From an uncultured Myxococcales bacterium (GTDB lineage: Bacteria; Myxococcota_A; UBA9042): DNA of 64,000 bases. Shown in pieces: positions 32,515 through 41,883 of the stretch. The notes beneath the pieces are model-generated. The model saw only the letters and a program-made list of their open reading frames with translations, did not search any database and was not told where the DNA came from. Each line of letters begins with the position of its first letter. The stretch's first letter is position 1. The stretch covers positions 20,834 through 84,833 of the forward strand of contig CAIXGW010000041.1 of the NCBI GenBank assembly GCA_903919145.1, read 5' to 3'. A program made the position numbers and the translations under genes.

Positions 32515-34131
32515 GTGCGGCCCAAACAACCAAAGATTTCAGTAGCGATCCTGTGGCTGGCTGTGGCGCTGGCCACTAGTGCCTGCACCGATTGGAACGC
32601 CGGAACTGCTGCCGGGCCGTGGGTGCAGGCCTCTAGCAGGGCAGCCGGGGCCGCCGACGCGGCAGCCACCGACGCGGGGCCTGGCAGCGCCGCCGGTGTG
32701 GTGCAATGGGACACCTGGAAGGCGCCAGAGGTCGCGACGCCGCAACCCGATGGCAAGGGCGACTCGGCCGACGCTGCGGATACCGCCGAGAGTGGCGACA
32801 CCGCTGCCCCGCAGGACGCTACCGCCGTGGACATCGCAGCCGCTGACGCCGAAATCGAAGACGCTGCGGCAGGTTCCGACGCGGTCGATACCAGCTATTC
32901 TCTGGATGGCAAGGCTGATTTTGTCGGGTGGCCTGAGCTGCCGCCACCGGCGCCCGATGTCCCCGCTGCAGACGATGTCTCTGCCCCAGACACCGCCGAA
33001 TCTGACGGCACCGGCTTGGACGGAACCGAGCCGGATGCGGGCGATCCCGACGCTGCTGCCCAGGACACAGCCAATCCCGACGACAGTGGCCCAGACGCCG
33101 GCGAAAGCGACGTTGTCGAGTCAGACGTCATGGAACCAGACGTCATGGAGCCAGACGTCTTTCAGCCAGACAGCAGCGAACTCGACGGCAGCCAGCCCGA
33201 TGCTGTGGAACTGGACATCTGGGTGGTGGACGCAGAGGCGGACGCGGCAACTGCGGACTCGACCCTACCCGACTCCACACTGCCCGACTCCACACTGCCC
33301 GACTCCACACTGCCCGACTCCACACTGCCCGACTCCACACTGCCCGACTCTGCACTTCCCGACGGTGCCCAGGCTCCCGATTGGCAGGGCTATCCGGATT
33401 TGCCGTTTGCCGCCGATGCCGACATCTACGGTGGAGCCATCGGCTCGTGCTTGTCGATGTACCTGTATCAGCAGGAGCTTTGTGGAGACAGCCACCCAAC
33501 GGCTTCCTGCATCAACTCGCTGTTGACCGAAGGCAGCCAGTATGCCCAATTTCAGTTTGAGCCGCTGCGCCAGTGCGAGACGGCGGTCTGCACGGACTTG
33601 TGTGCGCTAGCGACCGACAAGCAGTGCATGGAGAGCTGCGTTGGCAAGTACTGCGCCGCGCCCTTCTTGGCCTGCACGTCCAACGGCGCCCAGGGCACGC
33701 AGTCGTGCTCCGACGCTTGGCAGTGCTCCAAGCAATACCCAGACAAGCTGTTGACCATCAGCGCCAAGTGCTACTCGGCCGCTTCTGCCAAGGCCCAGCA
33801 GCAGTTCTCTGCCGTCATCGGCTGCGTCAGCAAGCCCCAGACCAAGGGGTGCATCCCAGAAATCAATGCCTGCTTCTCTGCCGGAGCGGCCGCCACTGCC
33901 TCGTGCAGCTCCAGCCTGACCTGCATCAACGGCTGCAACAATGACGAGATCTGCGGGTTTACCTGCATCGGCCAGGCCAGCCCTGCAGCCACTGCGCTGA
34001 TTGACGCGATCTGGGCCTGCTCGCTGAACGTCTGCACGCCCAAGTGCGCCGGCAGCAGCGACCCGGCGTGCCAAGACGACTGCATGAAAAGCGATTGCCA
34101 GTCCGAGTTCGTCCAGTGCTTGGTCAACTAG
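32515..34131 (+). CDS. Asp-rich and Cys-rich putative lipoprotein
   Basis: Protein of 538 residues. The GTG at 32515 is preceded by GGAGGGG; the longer frame from 32464 is less likely. Signal sequence and lipobox TSAC are at about 10-24. Residues 25-300 are a low-complexity Ala/Asp/Pro/Ser stalk, containing a run of D-S-T-L-P copies encoded by 15-base DNA repeats. Residues 310-538 hold about 28 cysteines in C-x(3)-C type pairs with polar Ser/Thr/Gln, perhaps disulphide-bonded. A surface stalk-plus-cap protein is likely; no enzyme motif is seen. The stalk plus Cys cap is like the lipoproteins at 57857 and 63771. Confidence 0.62.
   Translation: MRPKQPKISVAILWLAVALATSACTDWNAGTAAGPWVQASSRAAGAADAAATDAGPGSAAGVVQWDTWKAPEVATPQPDGKGDSADAADTAESGDTAAPQDATAVDIAAADAEIEDAAAGSDAVDTSYSLDGKADFVGWPELPPPAPDVPAADDVSAPDTAESDGTGLDGTEPDAGDPDAAAQDTANPDDSGPDAGESDVVESDVMEPDVMEPDVFQPDSSELDGSQPDAVELDIWVVDAEADAATADSTLPDSTLPDSTLPDSTLPDSTLPDSTLPDSALPDGAQAPDWQGYPDLPFAADADIYGGAIGSCLSMYLYQQELCGDSHPTASCINSLLTEGSQYAQFQFEPLRQCETAVCTDLCALATDKQCMESCVGKYCAAPFLACTSNGAQGTQSCSDAWQCSKQYPDKLLTISAKCYSAASAKAQQQFSAVIGCVSKPQTKGCIPEINACFSAGAAATASCSSSLTCINGCNNDEICGFTCIGQASPAATALIDAIWACSLNVCTPKCAGSSDPACQDDCMKSDCQSEFVQCLVN
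33268..33342 (+). repeat. 15-base tandem repeat in coding DNA (D-S-T-L-P)
   Basis: Five perfect copies of CCCGACTCCACACTG start at 33268, 33283, 33298, 33313 and 33328, with diverged copies on each side (about 33253 and 33343). Identical units make this a likely length-variable stretch. Confidence 0.9.
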
Positions 34132-34161
34132 AGGCCTCTCGGGACACTCCCCCACAGGCTC

Positions 34162-35067
34162 TTAGGCTGGCGGCAAAGGCCGGCCGTTAACCCACAGCTG
34201 TGGACCCAGCCACCGGCGCGCCACGTCGACGGCCTCTCGCACCTGTTGTTCGCGCACGTCCTCATGCAATTCAGGTGCTTGACAAAGCCTTGGGTGTTGG
34301 CGAGGGGCGGCGTACCACGTCATTAGGTTGACAAACATCAACTGGCCGGCTTCAGCGGCCAGGCCTGCCAGGTGGCGCAGCACCGGCTTGGTGCAGCACT
34401 CTAGGTGGCCCGGCATCAGCAGGTGGCGCACCACCAGCGGCGGCAGGCCGGCTTGCGGCGGCGTCTGCAGGGCCAGCCGGGCGGTGGCCAGCCAGTCTGG
34501 GTGGGTTACGTCGGCGGGCCAGCCAGAAATGCGCTGCGCGCAGGCAGGATTGCCAAACTTGGCGTCGAGCGACCACACGGCGACCACCCCGTGCAGCAGC
34601 GCGCGAGCTTGGGGGCTGACCAGGCCATTGCTGTTCCACACCACCGGCAGGGGGGCCGGGCAGCACGCCAGGGCCTGCAGCAGCGCGGGCAAATTGACGG
34701 TTGGCTCGCCGCCTACCAGCGTCAGCGTGCGGGCGCCCTGGGCCTGGCGCTTGGCCATTCTGCCGGCAAACCACTGCGGCTCCAGCTCCACCGCCGGGCC
34801 ACCGCGCGGCTGGACGACCTGCGACCACTCGCTGCAGTACAGGCAGCGCAGCGAGCAGCCGCCCACATCGACCAGCCACGTCGGATTCAGCACCGCCTCT
34901 TCGCCGACGCTCAGCAGCTCTTTGTAGATCCAGGCCTTTTCGTCCAGCCGGCAGAAGGCGCCGCTGCGCGACTGCAGGCGGTTGACCCCGCAGTCGCGCG
35001 AGCACAGCCGGCAGCTGATCAGGGCCTGGTGGGCCAGTGCCGCGCGATCGCTCAGCAATTGCCGCAT
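34162..35067 (-). CDS. Radical SAM protein, PflX/PflA-activase-like
   Basis: Protein of 301 residues. The radical SAM cluster motif GCSLRCLYC (CxxxCxxC) is near residues 69-77, with TLTLVGGEPTVNLPALL near 112-128. An N-terminal cysteine group, CRLCSRDCGVNR near 19-30, could hold a second cluster. It matches the uncharacterised PflX-type proteins of COG1313. Its start is 3 bases after the hscA stop, so it rides in the ISC operon where ferredoxin usually sits. The glycyl-radical partner, if any, is not in the window. Confidence 0.8.
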   Translation of the reverse strand: MRQLLSDRAALAHQALISCRLCSRDCGVNRLQSRSGAFCRLDEKAWIYKELLSVGEEAVLNPTWLVDVGGCSLRCLYCSEWSQVVQPRGGPAVELEPQWFAGRMAKRQAQGARTLTLVGGEPTVNLPALLQALACCPAPLPVVWNSNGLVSPQARALLHGVVAVWSLDAKFGNPACAQRISGWPADVTHPDWLATARLALQTPPQAGLPPLVVRHLLMPGHLECCTKPVLRHLAGLAAEAGQLMFVNLMTWYAAPRQHPRLCQAPELHEDVREQQVREAVDVARRWLGPQLWVNGRPLPPA

Positions 35068-35070
35068 TGG

Positions 35071-36990
35071 CTAGGCGTTGGCGTGGTGGGACTTGCTGGC
35101 TGCCGGATCGTCGTCGCCTGCCAGGGCGGCCTGCACCTGCTGCGAGTGGGCGGCGGTGTTGACGGCATCGCCAAAGGCCAGCTCAGCCAGGTGGTTGGTG
35201 GCGGAGCTCAGCTCCTCCAGCGCTTGCCGCAGGGGGTCAGCTTGGCGGGTCGATATCGCAGCCCGCACGCTGGCCATGGTGGCCTCAATGTCCTGGCGCT
35301 CCTCGGCATCCAGTCGCTGGCCCGGGCCGCGCAGCTGGCGGTCGGTGGCGCGCAGCAACTGCTCGGCTTCCACGCTCAGGTCCACAAAAGCCCGCTCGGC
35401 GATGTCGCTTTCCGCGTTGTCAAAAGCGGCTTCCAGCATCTGCTCGACTTCGCTGTCGCTCAGGCCATAGCTCGGCTTGACCTCCAAGGTCACCTCGCGG
35501 CCGGTGCGAACGTCTCGCGCCGTCACGTGCAGGATGCCGTTGGCGTCAATGAGAAAGCTGACCGCCACCCGCGCCAGACCCGCCGCCATCGGCTGGATCG
35601 GAATGACAAAGCGAGCCAGGCTCCGGCAATCCCTCACCAATTCGCGATCTCCTTGCAGAACATGGACGACCACGCCGGTCTGATTGTCTACGGAGGTGGT
35701 GAACTCCTCGGTGGCGCTGGCCGGAATCGAAGAATTGCGCTGAATCAGCTTGGCAATTCCGCCGCCGACCGTCTCAATCCCCAGCGACAGCGGGGTCACG
35801 TCGAGCAGCAGCATGTCGCGGCGCGAGTGGGTCATGATGTCGGCCTGAACAGCGGCCCCCAGGGCCACGACCTGATCTGGGTCGAGCTCGCAGTGAGGAG
35901 GTCGGCCAAACAGCTCTTGCACCCGCTGGCGAACCAGCGGAATTCGCGTCGAGCCGCCGACCAGCACCACTTCGGAGAGATCGGCTGGCTGCACCCCGGC
36001 ATCGCGCAGGGCCTGCCGACACGGCGCCAGCGTCCTCTCGACCAGCGGCGCGATTACCGCTTCCAACTCGGCGCGGGCCATCTGCCACTGCACCGGGCGA
36101 CTGGTCAGCGGAGCAAGGTCCAGCGTCCGCTCGGCCGTCTCAGCCTCTGACAGGGCAATCTTGAGCGCAATCGCATCTTTGCGCAGCCGCTGCAGCAGCT
36201 CGGGCTGGCCGCGCACGTCCAGGCCCTGGCGGGCCAGCCCCGCCGCCAGCTGCTCTACCAGGGCCAGGTCAATGTCGTCGCCGCCCAGGTGGGTGTCGCC
36301 GCCCGTCGCCAGCACCTCTGTCAGGCCCTCGTGCAAGTGCAGGATCGAAATGTCAAAGGTGCCGCCGCCAAAGTCATAGACCGCCACCTTGCCGCTGGCG
36401 CCCTTGTCCAGCCCGTAGGCCAGCGCCGCGGCGGTGGGCTCGTTGACGATGCGCAGGACTTGCAGGCCTGCCAGGCGGCCGGCGTCTTTGGTCGCTTGGC
36501 GCTGGGCGTCGTTGAAGTAGGCCGGCACGGTAATGACGGCCTTGCTGACCGGCCTGCCCAGGGCCTGCTCGGCGATGCTCTTGAGCCGGCGCAGCACAAA
36601 CGCAGAAAGTTCGGGCGCCGAGTAACGCTTCTGCCCCACCTGCACCCGCACCGCCGCGCTGCCGGCCTCCGTGTGCACCTGGTACGGCAGCAGCCTGAGT
36701 TCATCGACGACTTCGGCGGCGTCGCGGCCCATCAGGCGCTTGACCGAGTAGATCGTGTGGCTGGGGTCCAGGTGGACGCGAGCGTCGGCTGCCGCGCCGG
36801 TCGCCAGCAGTTCGCCCTGCGCGTCAAAGGCAATCACCGACGGCACCATCGGGCCTTCGGCGTCGCTCAACACGCGCGGCTGGCCATCGGGGCCGACCCA
36901 TGCGACCAGGCTGTTGGTGGTGCCTAGGTCAATGCCGACGGCAAGCTCAGCCTGGGCCTGTTGCGGAGAGCAGCCGATAAGGATCGCCAT
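35071..36990 (-). CDS. hscA: Hsp70-type Fe-S assembly chaperone HscA
   Basis: Protein of 639 residues. N-terminal ATPase motifs [14 protein letters not shown] (18-31), [19 protein letters not shown] (about 152-170), [14 protein letters not shown] and [14 protein letters not shown] are intact; the substrate-binding half follows, without a DnaK-style acidic EEVD-like tail. Position in iscU-iscA-hscB-hscA order makes it HscA rather than DnaK: it acts on IscU, whose LPPIK motif is visible. It is 102 bases from hscB. Confidence 0.9.
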   Translation of the reverse strand: MAILIGCSPQQAQAELAVGIDLGTTNSLVAWVGPDGQPRVLSDAEGPMVPSVIAFDAQGELLATGAAADARVHLDPSHTIYSVKRLMGRDAAEVVDELRLLPYQVHTEAGSAAVRVQVGQKRYSAPELSAFVLRRLKSIAEQALGRPVSKAVITVPAYFNDAQRQATKDAGRLAGLQVLRIVNEPTAAALAYGLDKGASGKVAVYDFGGGTFDISILHLHEGLTEVLATGGDTHLGGDDIDLALVEQLAAGLARQGLDVRGQPELLQRLRKDAIALKIALSEAETAERTLDLAPLTSRPVQWQMARAELEAVIAPLVERTLAPCRQALRDAGVQPADLSEVVLVGGSTRIPLVRQRVQELFGRPPHCELDPDQVVALGAAVQADIMTHSRRDMLLLDVTPLSLGIETVGGGIAKLIQRNSSIPASATEEFTTSVDNQTGVVVHVLQGDRELVRDCRSLARFVIPIQPMAAGLARVAVSFLIDANGILHVTARDVRTGREVTLEVKPSYGLSDSEVEQMLEAAFDNAESDIAERAFVDLSVEAEQLLRATDRQLRGPGQRLDAEERQDIEATMASVRAAISTRQADPLRQALEELSSATNHLAELAFGDAVNTAAHSQQVQAALAGDDDPAASKSHHANA

Positions 36991-37092
36991 GAATAGCCCC
37001 GTTCCGTAGAAGTTCTCAAGTCAGGTGCCCGGCCGGTCGCCAGGAACAGATCGCAGGGTGAAATGGGTGCGAACCGCCGCCCGCTGGGCCTT

Positions 37093-37767
37093 CTACGCCT
37101 GTTGCGCGGCGCGGTCCAGCATGGCCTTGGCGCGGTTGCGCAGGCGGTCCAGGTAGGCCATCCGCCCCAGGGCCTGCCGCAGCGCAGTGCGCGCCTGGTG
37201 GCGAGCTGCGGGCTCTTCCGCCGCGTCCCAGGCGGTGGAGGCGTCGCGCAGGTCTTCTACCAGGTCCACGCGCTCGCCCTCCAATTCCCCAAGCAGGCTA
37301 AGCAGTTCTTTGCGATGCTGCCGCGGCGCGTCTTCGCACTCTTCCAGCAGCTCGTTGCGCTCAAAAGTCTGGGCCAGCTCGATAGGCGTGGGCTTGTAGG
37401 CTTCATCCGGGCGATCGCCAGCCAACTCCAAGGCGTACAGGCAGCGCTTTTCCAGGTCGCGCAGCACCCGCCAAGCGTCATTGACCAGCGCTGTGTGGCG
37501 CTGCGCCATGGCCACGGCTTCGGGACCGTCGCGGTGGAAGCGATCGGGGTGCAGCGAGCGGATCAAGCTGCGCACCTGTAGCTCCACGGCTGCTTCGTCC
37601 AGGCCCAGCTTGGCTGGCACTCCCAGCACCGCAAAATAGTCCGGCAGCGCTTCTCCAGGTTCGGGCCAGCGGTTAAGCACCACGCCGCCCAGTTCGCCGG
37701 CTACCCAGGGGCGCACCGCCGGGTGCTCGGCACCGCTCGCTAGCATCGATTGCATTTGGATGGCCAT
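37093..37767 (-). CDS. hscB: Fe-S assembly J-protein HscB
   Basis: Co-chaperone of HscA, 224 residues. The J domain shows DYFAVLGVP at about 42-50 and the diagnostic SLHPDRF near 75-81, with VNDAWRVLRDLEKRCLYALELAG as in HscB, and then a C-terminal helical domain for IscU binding. An N-terminal 40-residue extension lacks an obvious zinc ribbon. Several in-frame ATGs (37767, 37755, 37749) leave the start slightly uncertain. Confidence 0.85.
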   Translation of the reverse strand: MAIQMQSMLASGAEHPAVRPWVAGELGGVVLNRWPEPGEALPDYFAVLGVPAKLGLDEAAVELQVRSLIRSLHPDRFHRDGPEAVAMAQRHTALVNDAWRVLRDLEKRCLYALELAGDRPDEAYKPTPIELAQTFERNELLEECEDAPRQHRKELLSLLGELEGERVDLVEDLRDASTAWDAAEEPAARHQARTALRQALGRMAYLDRLRNRAKAMLDRAAQQA

Positions 37768-37836
37768 TGGCTTGCACTGCCTTTGTCGGGCGCGGATGCA
37801 CTGCAGGGGCGGGTAGGGCGGCAGAGAACGGTCGCG

Positions 37837-38253
37837 CTACACAGAGAACGAGGACCCACAGCCGCAGCTGGCCTTGGCATTGGGGTTCTTGAACACAAAA
37901 CCCTTGCCGTTCAAGCCTCCCTCAAAGTCCAGCATGGTTCCGCGCAGAAACACCAGCGACTTGCGGTCCACAAAGATCTTGGGGTTGTCGCCAAAGACGC
38001 TGTCGCCCAGGCGCGGGGTCTTCTCAAAATCCAGCACGTAAGACAGGCCAGAACAGCCACCGCCCGAGACGCCCACGCGCACACCGACCAGGTCAATTCC
38101 CTGTTCTGCCGCCACAATCCGCAGGCGGGCGATGGCCTCTTCAGAGACCTCTAGCACCGGCGCTGCTGGCGGCGGCGGGCCCACGGCAGGGGCAAGGGTG
38201 GCAGGTGTCGGCGGCGTTTCTGGGTTGGGTTGGGTCATTGTCGTCGTTTGCAT
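37837..38253 (-). CDS. iscA: A-type Fe-S carrier protein IscA
   Basis: Protein of 138 residues. The ATG at 38253 has AGAGG upstream, so a longer frame is rejected. A Pro/Thr-rich N-terminal stretch of about 35 residues precedes the conserved domain: VGVRVGVSGGGCSGLSYVL and C-terminal ASCGCGSSFSV, giving the three conserved cysteines. It lies between iscU and hscB. Confidence 0.9.
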   Translation of the reverse strand: MQTTTMTQPNPETPPTPATLAPAVGPPPPAAPVLEVSEEAIARLRIVAAEQGIDLVGVRVGVSGGGCSGLSYVLDFEKTPRLGDSVFGDNPKIFVDRKSLVFLRGTMLDFEGGLNGKGFVFKNPNAKASCGCGSSFSV

Positions 38254-38312
38254 GGTCGACCTCTGTGGCACTGAGCTGGAAGGACGTTGGCTGGCAAGAG
38301 GCGAGCTCTGCC

Positions 38313-38705
38313 CTAGGAATTGCGCGAGGCGCGCTTGGCCTGGTAGTCGCTGACGGCTGCGCGGATCGCGTCTTCTGCCAGCACCGAACAGTGGATCTTG
38401 ATGGGCGGCAGGTTCAGCTCCTGCACGATGTCGGTGTTGCGGATGGCCGCGGCTTCTTCCAGGGTCTTGCCCTTGACCCACTCGGTCGCCAGCGAAGAGG
38501 AGGCGATCGCCGAACCGCAGCCAAAGGTCTTGAACTTGGCTTCTTCAATGACCCCGTCGTCGTTGACGCGAATCTGCAGCTTCATCACGTCGCCGCACTC
38601 GGGCGCCCCCACCACGCCGGTGCCGACGTTGGGATCGCTCTTGGGCAGCGCGCCCACATTGCGCGGCTGGTTGTAGTGGTCAAGCACCTTGTCAGAGTAG
38701 GCCAT
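38313..38705 (-). CDS. iscU: Fe-S scaffold protein IscU
   Basis: Protein of 130 residues. The three scaffold cysteines are in GAPECGDVM, FKTFGCGSAIASSSL and KIHCSVLAEDAI, and the HscA recognition motif is LPPIK (LPPVK in E. coli). The assembly scaffold receives sulfur from IscS, 54 bases upstream. Confidence 0.95.
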   Translation of the reverse strand: MAYSDKVLDHYNQPRNVGALPKSDPNVGTGVVGAPECGDVMKLQIRVNDDGVIEEAKFKTFGCGSAIASSSLATEWVKGKTLEEAAAIRNTDIVQELNLPPIKIHCSVLAEDAIRAAVSDYQAKRASRNS

Positions 38706-38759
38706 GGTATCCCTCGATAAAGCCGGAGGTTGGAATCAGTGTAAGAGCGCTCGCTGTGC

Positions 38760-40007
<1,248 letters not shown>

Positions 40008-40090
40008 GGCGTTCCTTGGGTCCCGGGCGGTAGGTGGGGCGGGGGAGGGGCAGATTGGTTGAGGCAGAGAGGTTGCGGCAGAGTGGTTTT

Positions 40091-40486
40091 CTACAGTTGG
40101 GCGATGCTCATGCGGTCGAGCACCATCATGACTTCGCGATGCAGGGTATCCAGCGGGTGGCGGATGTCACAGCTCTCAAAGCGGTTGCACTCCAGCAGGC
40201 CCTCGCGGCAGGGCGCCAGGGTGGCGTCGCCGTCCAGGACCCGCACTACTTCGGCCACACTGATCAGCTCTGGCAGCCGTGCCAAGCGATAACCGCCTGA
40301 CTTTCCAAGTATGGACTCGACCAAGCCCGCCTGGGCCAGCCGCGCCAGCACCTTGGGGGTCAAATCGGCCGGCAGGCCATGGCGCACCGCCAGCTCGCGG
40401 GCTGACAGCGCGTCGTCGACGCCGAGCTCGCGCAGGGCCTTGAGCGCTACCAAGCCATAATCCGATCTGCGAGACAAGCGAATCAT
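40091..40486 (-). CDS. iscR: Rrf2-family Fe-S regulator IscR
   Basis: Protein of 131 residues; the ATG at 40486 gives the family start [18 protein letters not shown]. The winged helix is followed by three cysteines, [14 protein letters not shown], in C-x6-C-x5-C spacing, the cluster-binding set. It heads the isc operon and is expected to repress it when holding a [2Fe-2S] cluster. Confidence 0.93.
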   Translation of the reverse strand: MIRLSRRSDYGLVALKALRELGVDDALSARELAVRHGLPADLTPKVLARLAQAGLVESILGKSGGYRLARLPELISVAEVVRVLDGDATLAPCREGLLECNRFESCDIRHPLDTLHREVMMVLDRMSIAQL

Positions 40487-40576
40487 GCTGTTCCGTCGCC
40501 TTGGCGCTGCGCCTTGCTGCAGGTCCGCCGCGATCACCGTCCGTAGACGGCTTTGGTCACCCCGTTCGCCAAGTGC

Positions 40577-40589
40577 GACCAGGTTAGTC
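40577..40589 (-). promoter_or_regulatory. Putative IscR operator
   Basis: On the minus strand GACTAACCTGGTC forms GAC...GTC inverted halves as in type 1 IscR sites (GACTRWWWYAGTC). It lies just after the -10 box, overlapping the predicted transcription start. Confidence 0.5.
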
Positions 40590-40591
40590 CG

Positions 40592-40620
40592 AGTTTAGGA
40601 CCGCTGCGCCGCCCTGTCAA
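40592..40620 (-). promoter_or_regulatory. iscR operon promoter
   Basis: Minus-strand TTGACA, exactly 17 bases, TAAACT. The -35 hexamer is perfect and -10 has 4 of 6 matches. About 105 bases before the iscR ATG. Confidence 0.7.
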
Positions 40621-40739
40621 TCCGCAATCGGTTTTGCCAGTGGAATTCCGTTGTCATTCTGTGGCGCTGGGGGCGCCGCTGTCGTCGCTCGCCGCCGCTG
40701 CCAATGCTCAATCGCGGCGCTGGGTCTGGTCAGAAGCGA

Positions 40740-40769
40740 TTGACATCGGCAGGGCGACCGCCCTATATG
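40740..40769 (+). promoter_or_regulatory. mrp promoter
   Basis: TTGACA at 40740-40745 and TATATG at 40764-40769, 18 apart (or CTATAT with 17). About 40 bases before the mrp start. Confidence 0.62.
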
Positions 40770-40811
40770 CCGGCTGCCACGGCGCGGTTTCGCCGTCTTT
40801 CGGACTCGACT

Positions 40812-41711
40812 ATGGCCCACGATCCCAGCCACGCTCCCGCTGCCCCCAACGCCGTGCCCGGCATCCGCTGCATCCTCGGCATTGGCGCCGGCAAGGGCGG
40901 CGTCGGCAAATCCACTGTTGCCACCAATCTCGCCGTCGCCCTGGCCCAAAGCGGTGCCCGCGTCGGCCTGCTAGACGCCGACATCTACGGACCCAGCGTG
41001 CCGATCATGCTCGGCCTGCGCGGCGCCAAGCCCGCTGTCAACGCCGAGCGCAAGATCATCCCAGCGGTGGCCCACGGCATCCAGACGGTCTCCATGGGCT
41101 TTATGGTTCAGGAAGACATGGCGGTGGCCTGGCGCGGCCCAATGGTCGGCCGGGCTGTCACCCAGTTCATCCAGGACGTCGCCTGGGGCGAGCTCGACTA
41201 CCTGATCGTCGACCTGCCGCCTGGAACCGGAGACATTCTCATGTCTTTTGCCCAGGCGGTGCCAATGACGGCCGCGCTGGTGGTGTCGACCCCGCAAGAC
41301 GTGGCTTTTGCCGACGTGCTGCGCGCGGTGCGCATGTTCTCGATGCTGCACGTGCCGCTGGTCGGCCTGGTAGAGAACATGTCGAGCTTTCTGTGCCCGG
41401 ATAACGGCAAGGAATACTTGATCTTTGGCCCGTCCAACAGCCCGGCGCACTGCAAGACCCACGGCCTGGAGTTTCTGGGCGCCCTGCCCATCGAGCTGCA
41501 GGTGTCGCCCTCTGCCGATGCTGGTCTGCCGATCGTTGTCGCCGAGCCCAAGTCGCGCCTGGCAGGCCTTTACCGCGACCTGGCGGTGCGCCTGGCCGGC
41601 ATGCTCGACGCGCTGGTCGCCAAAGAGACGGCGCAAGCCGGCCTGGGTCAAGACTTCTTTACCAAGCCCGCCGCCGCGCCCGCGCAGGTCGTCCACGAGT
41701 ACAAGCCCTAG
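40812..41711 (+). CDS. Mrp/ApbC-family P-loop Fe-S carrier ATPase
   Basis: Protein of 299 residues; the start at ATG 40812 follows the promoter at 40740. Deviant Walker A GIGAGKGGVGKST is near 21-33, DADIYGPSVPIMLGL and VDLPPGTGD further on. There is no N-terminal MIP18/DUF59 domain. In the usual cluster-binding place (ENMSSFLCPDNGKEYLIFG) there is only one cysteine, not the common CxxC. Divergent from the isc operon, which fits an Fe-S delivery role. Confidence 0.85.
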   Translation: MAHDPSHAPAAPNAVPGIRCILGIGAGKGGVGKSTVATNLAVALAQSGARVGLLDADIYGPSVPIMLGLRGAKPAVNAERKIIPAVAHGIQTVSMGFMVQEDMAVAWRGPMVGRAVTQFIQDVAWGELDYLIVDLPPGTGDILMSFAQAVPMTAALVVSTPQDVAFADVLRAVRMFSMLHVPLVGLVENMSSFLCPDNGKEYLIFGPSNSPAHCKTHGLEFLGALPIELQVSPSADAGLPIVVAEPKSRLAGLYRDLAVRLAGMLDALVAKETAQAGLGQDFFTKPAAAPAQVVHEYKP

Positions 41712-41824
41712 AGCACCGACCAGGAACCTGGTTTCTGATCGAGAGGTTCTTTGCTTGATGGGTCGCCCGGCGCGCCCCAGCTCTCGCGCCGGCTTCACTG
41801 CCGGCCGTGCGGCTGGCTAAGGCC

Positions 41825-41846
41825 GGCTTGGGATTGCCCCCAAGCC
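41825..41846. terminator. Hairpin between convergent mrp and PBP1A genes
   Basis: GGCTTGGG (41825-41832) pairs with CCCAAGCC (41839-41846), six-base loop. No T run. Possible bidirectional terminator. Confidence 0.4.
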
Positions 41847-41883
41847 CCCTTGGGCCAGTTTCCGCGCGGGCTAGCCCGGCGAC

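Noticed and set aside
34405..36150. 581-residue plus frame opposite hscA and the radical SAM gene
   Set aside because: Antisense shadow of strongly conserved genes.
35071..36990. Calling this Hsp70 DnaK
   Set aside because: Gene order iscU-iscA-hscB-hscA and the LPPIK motif of IscU fit HscA better.
40812..41711. Possible ParA-type partition gene
   Set aside because: GAGKGGVGKST with DADIYGPS and ENMSSF segments is the Mrp/ApbC pattern, and it is divergent from isc genes.
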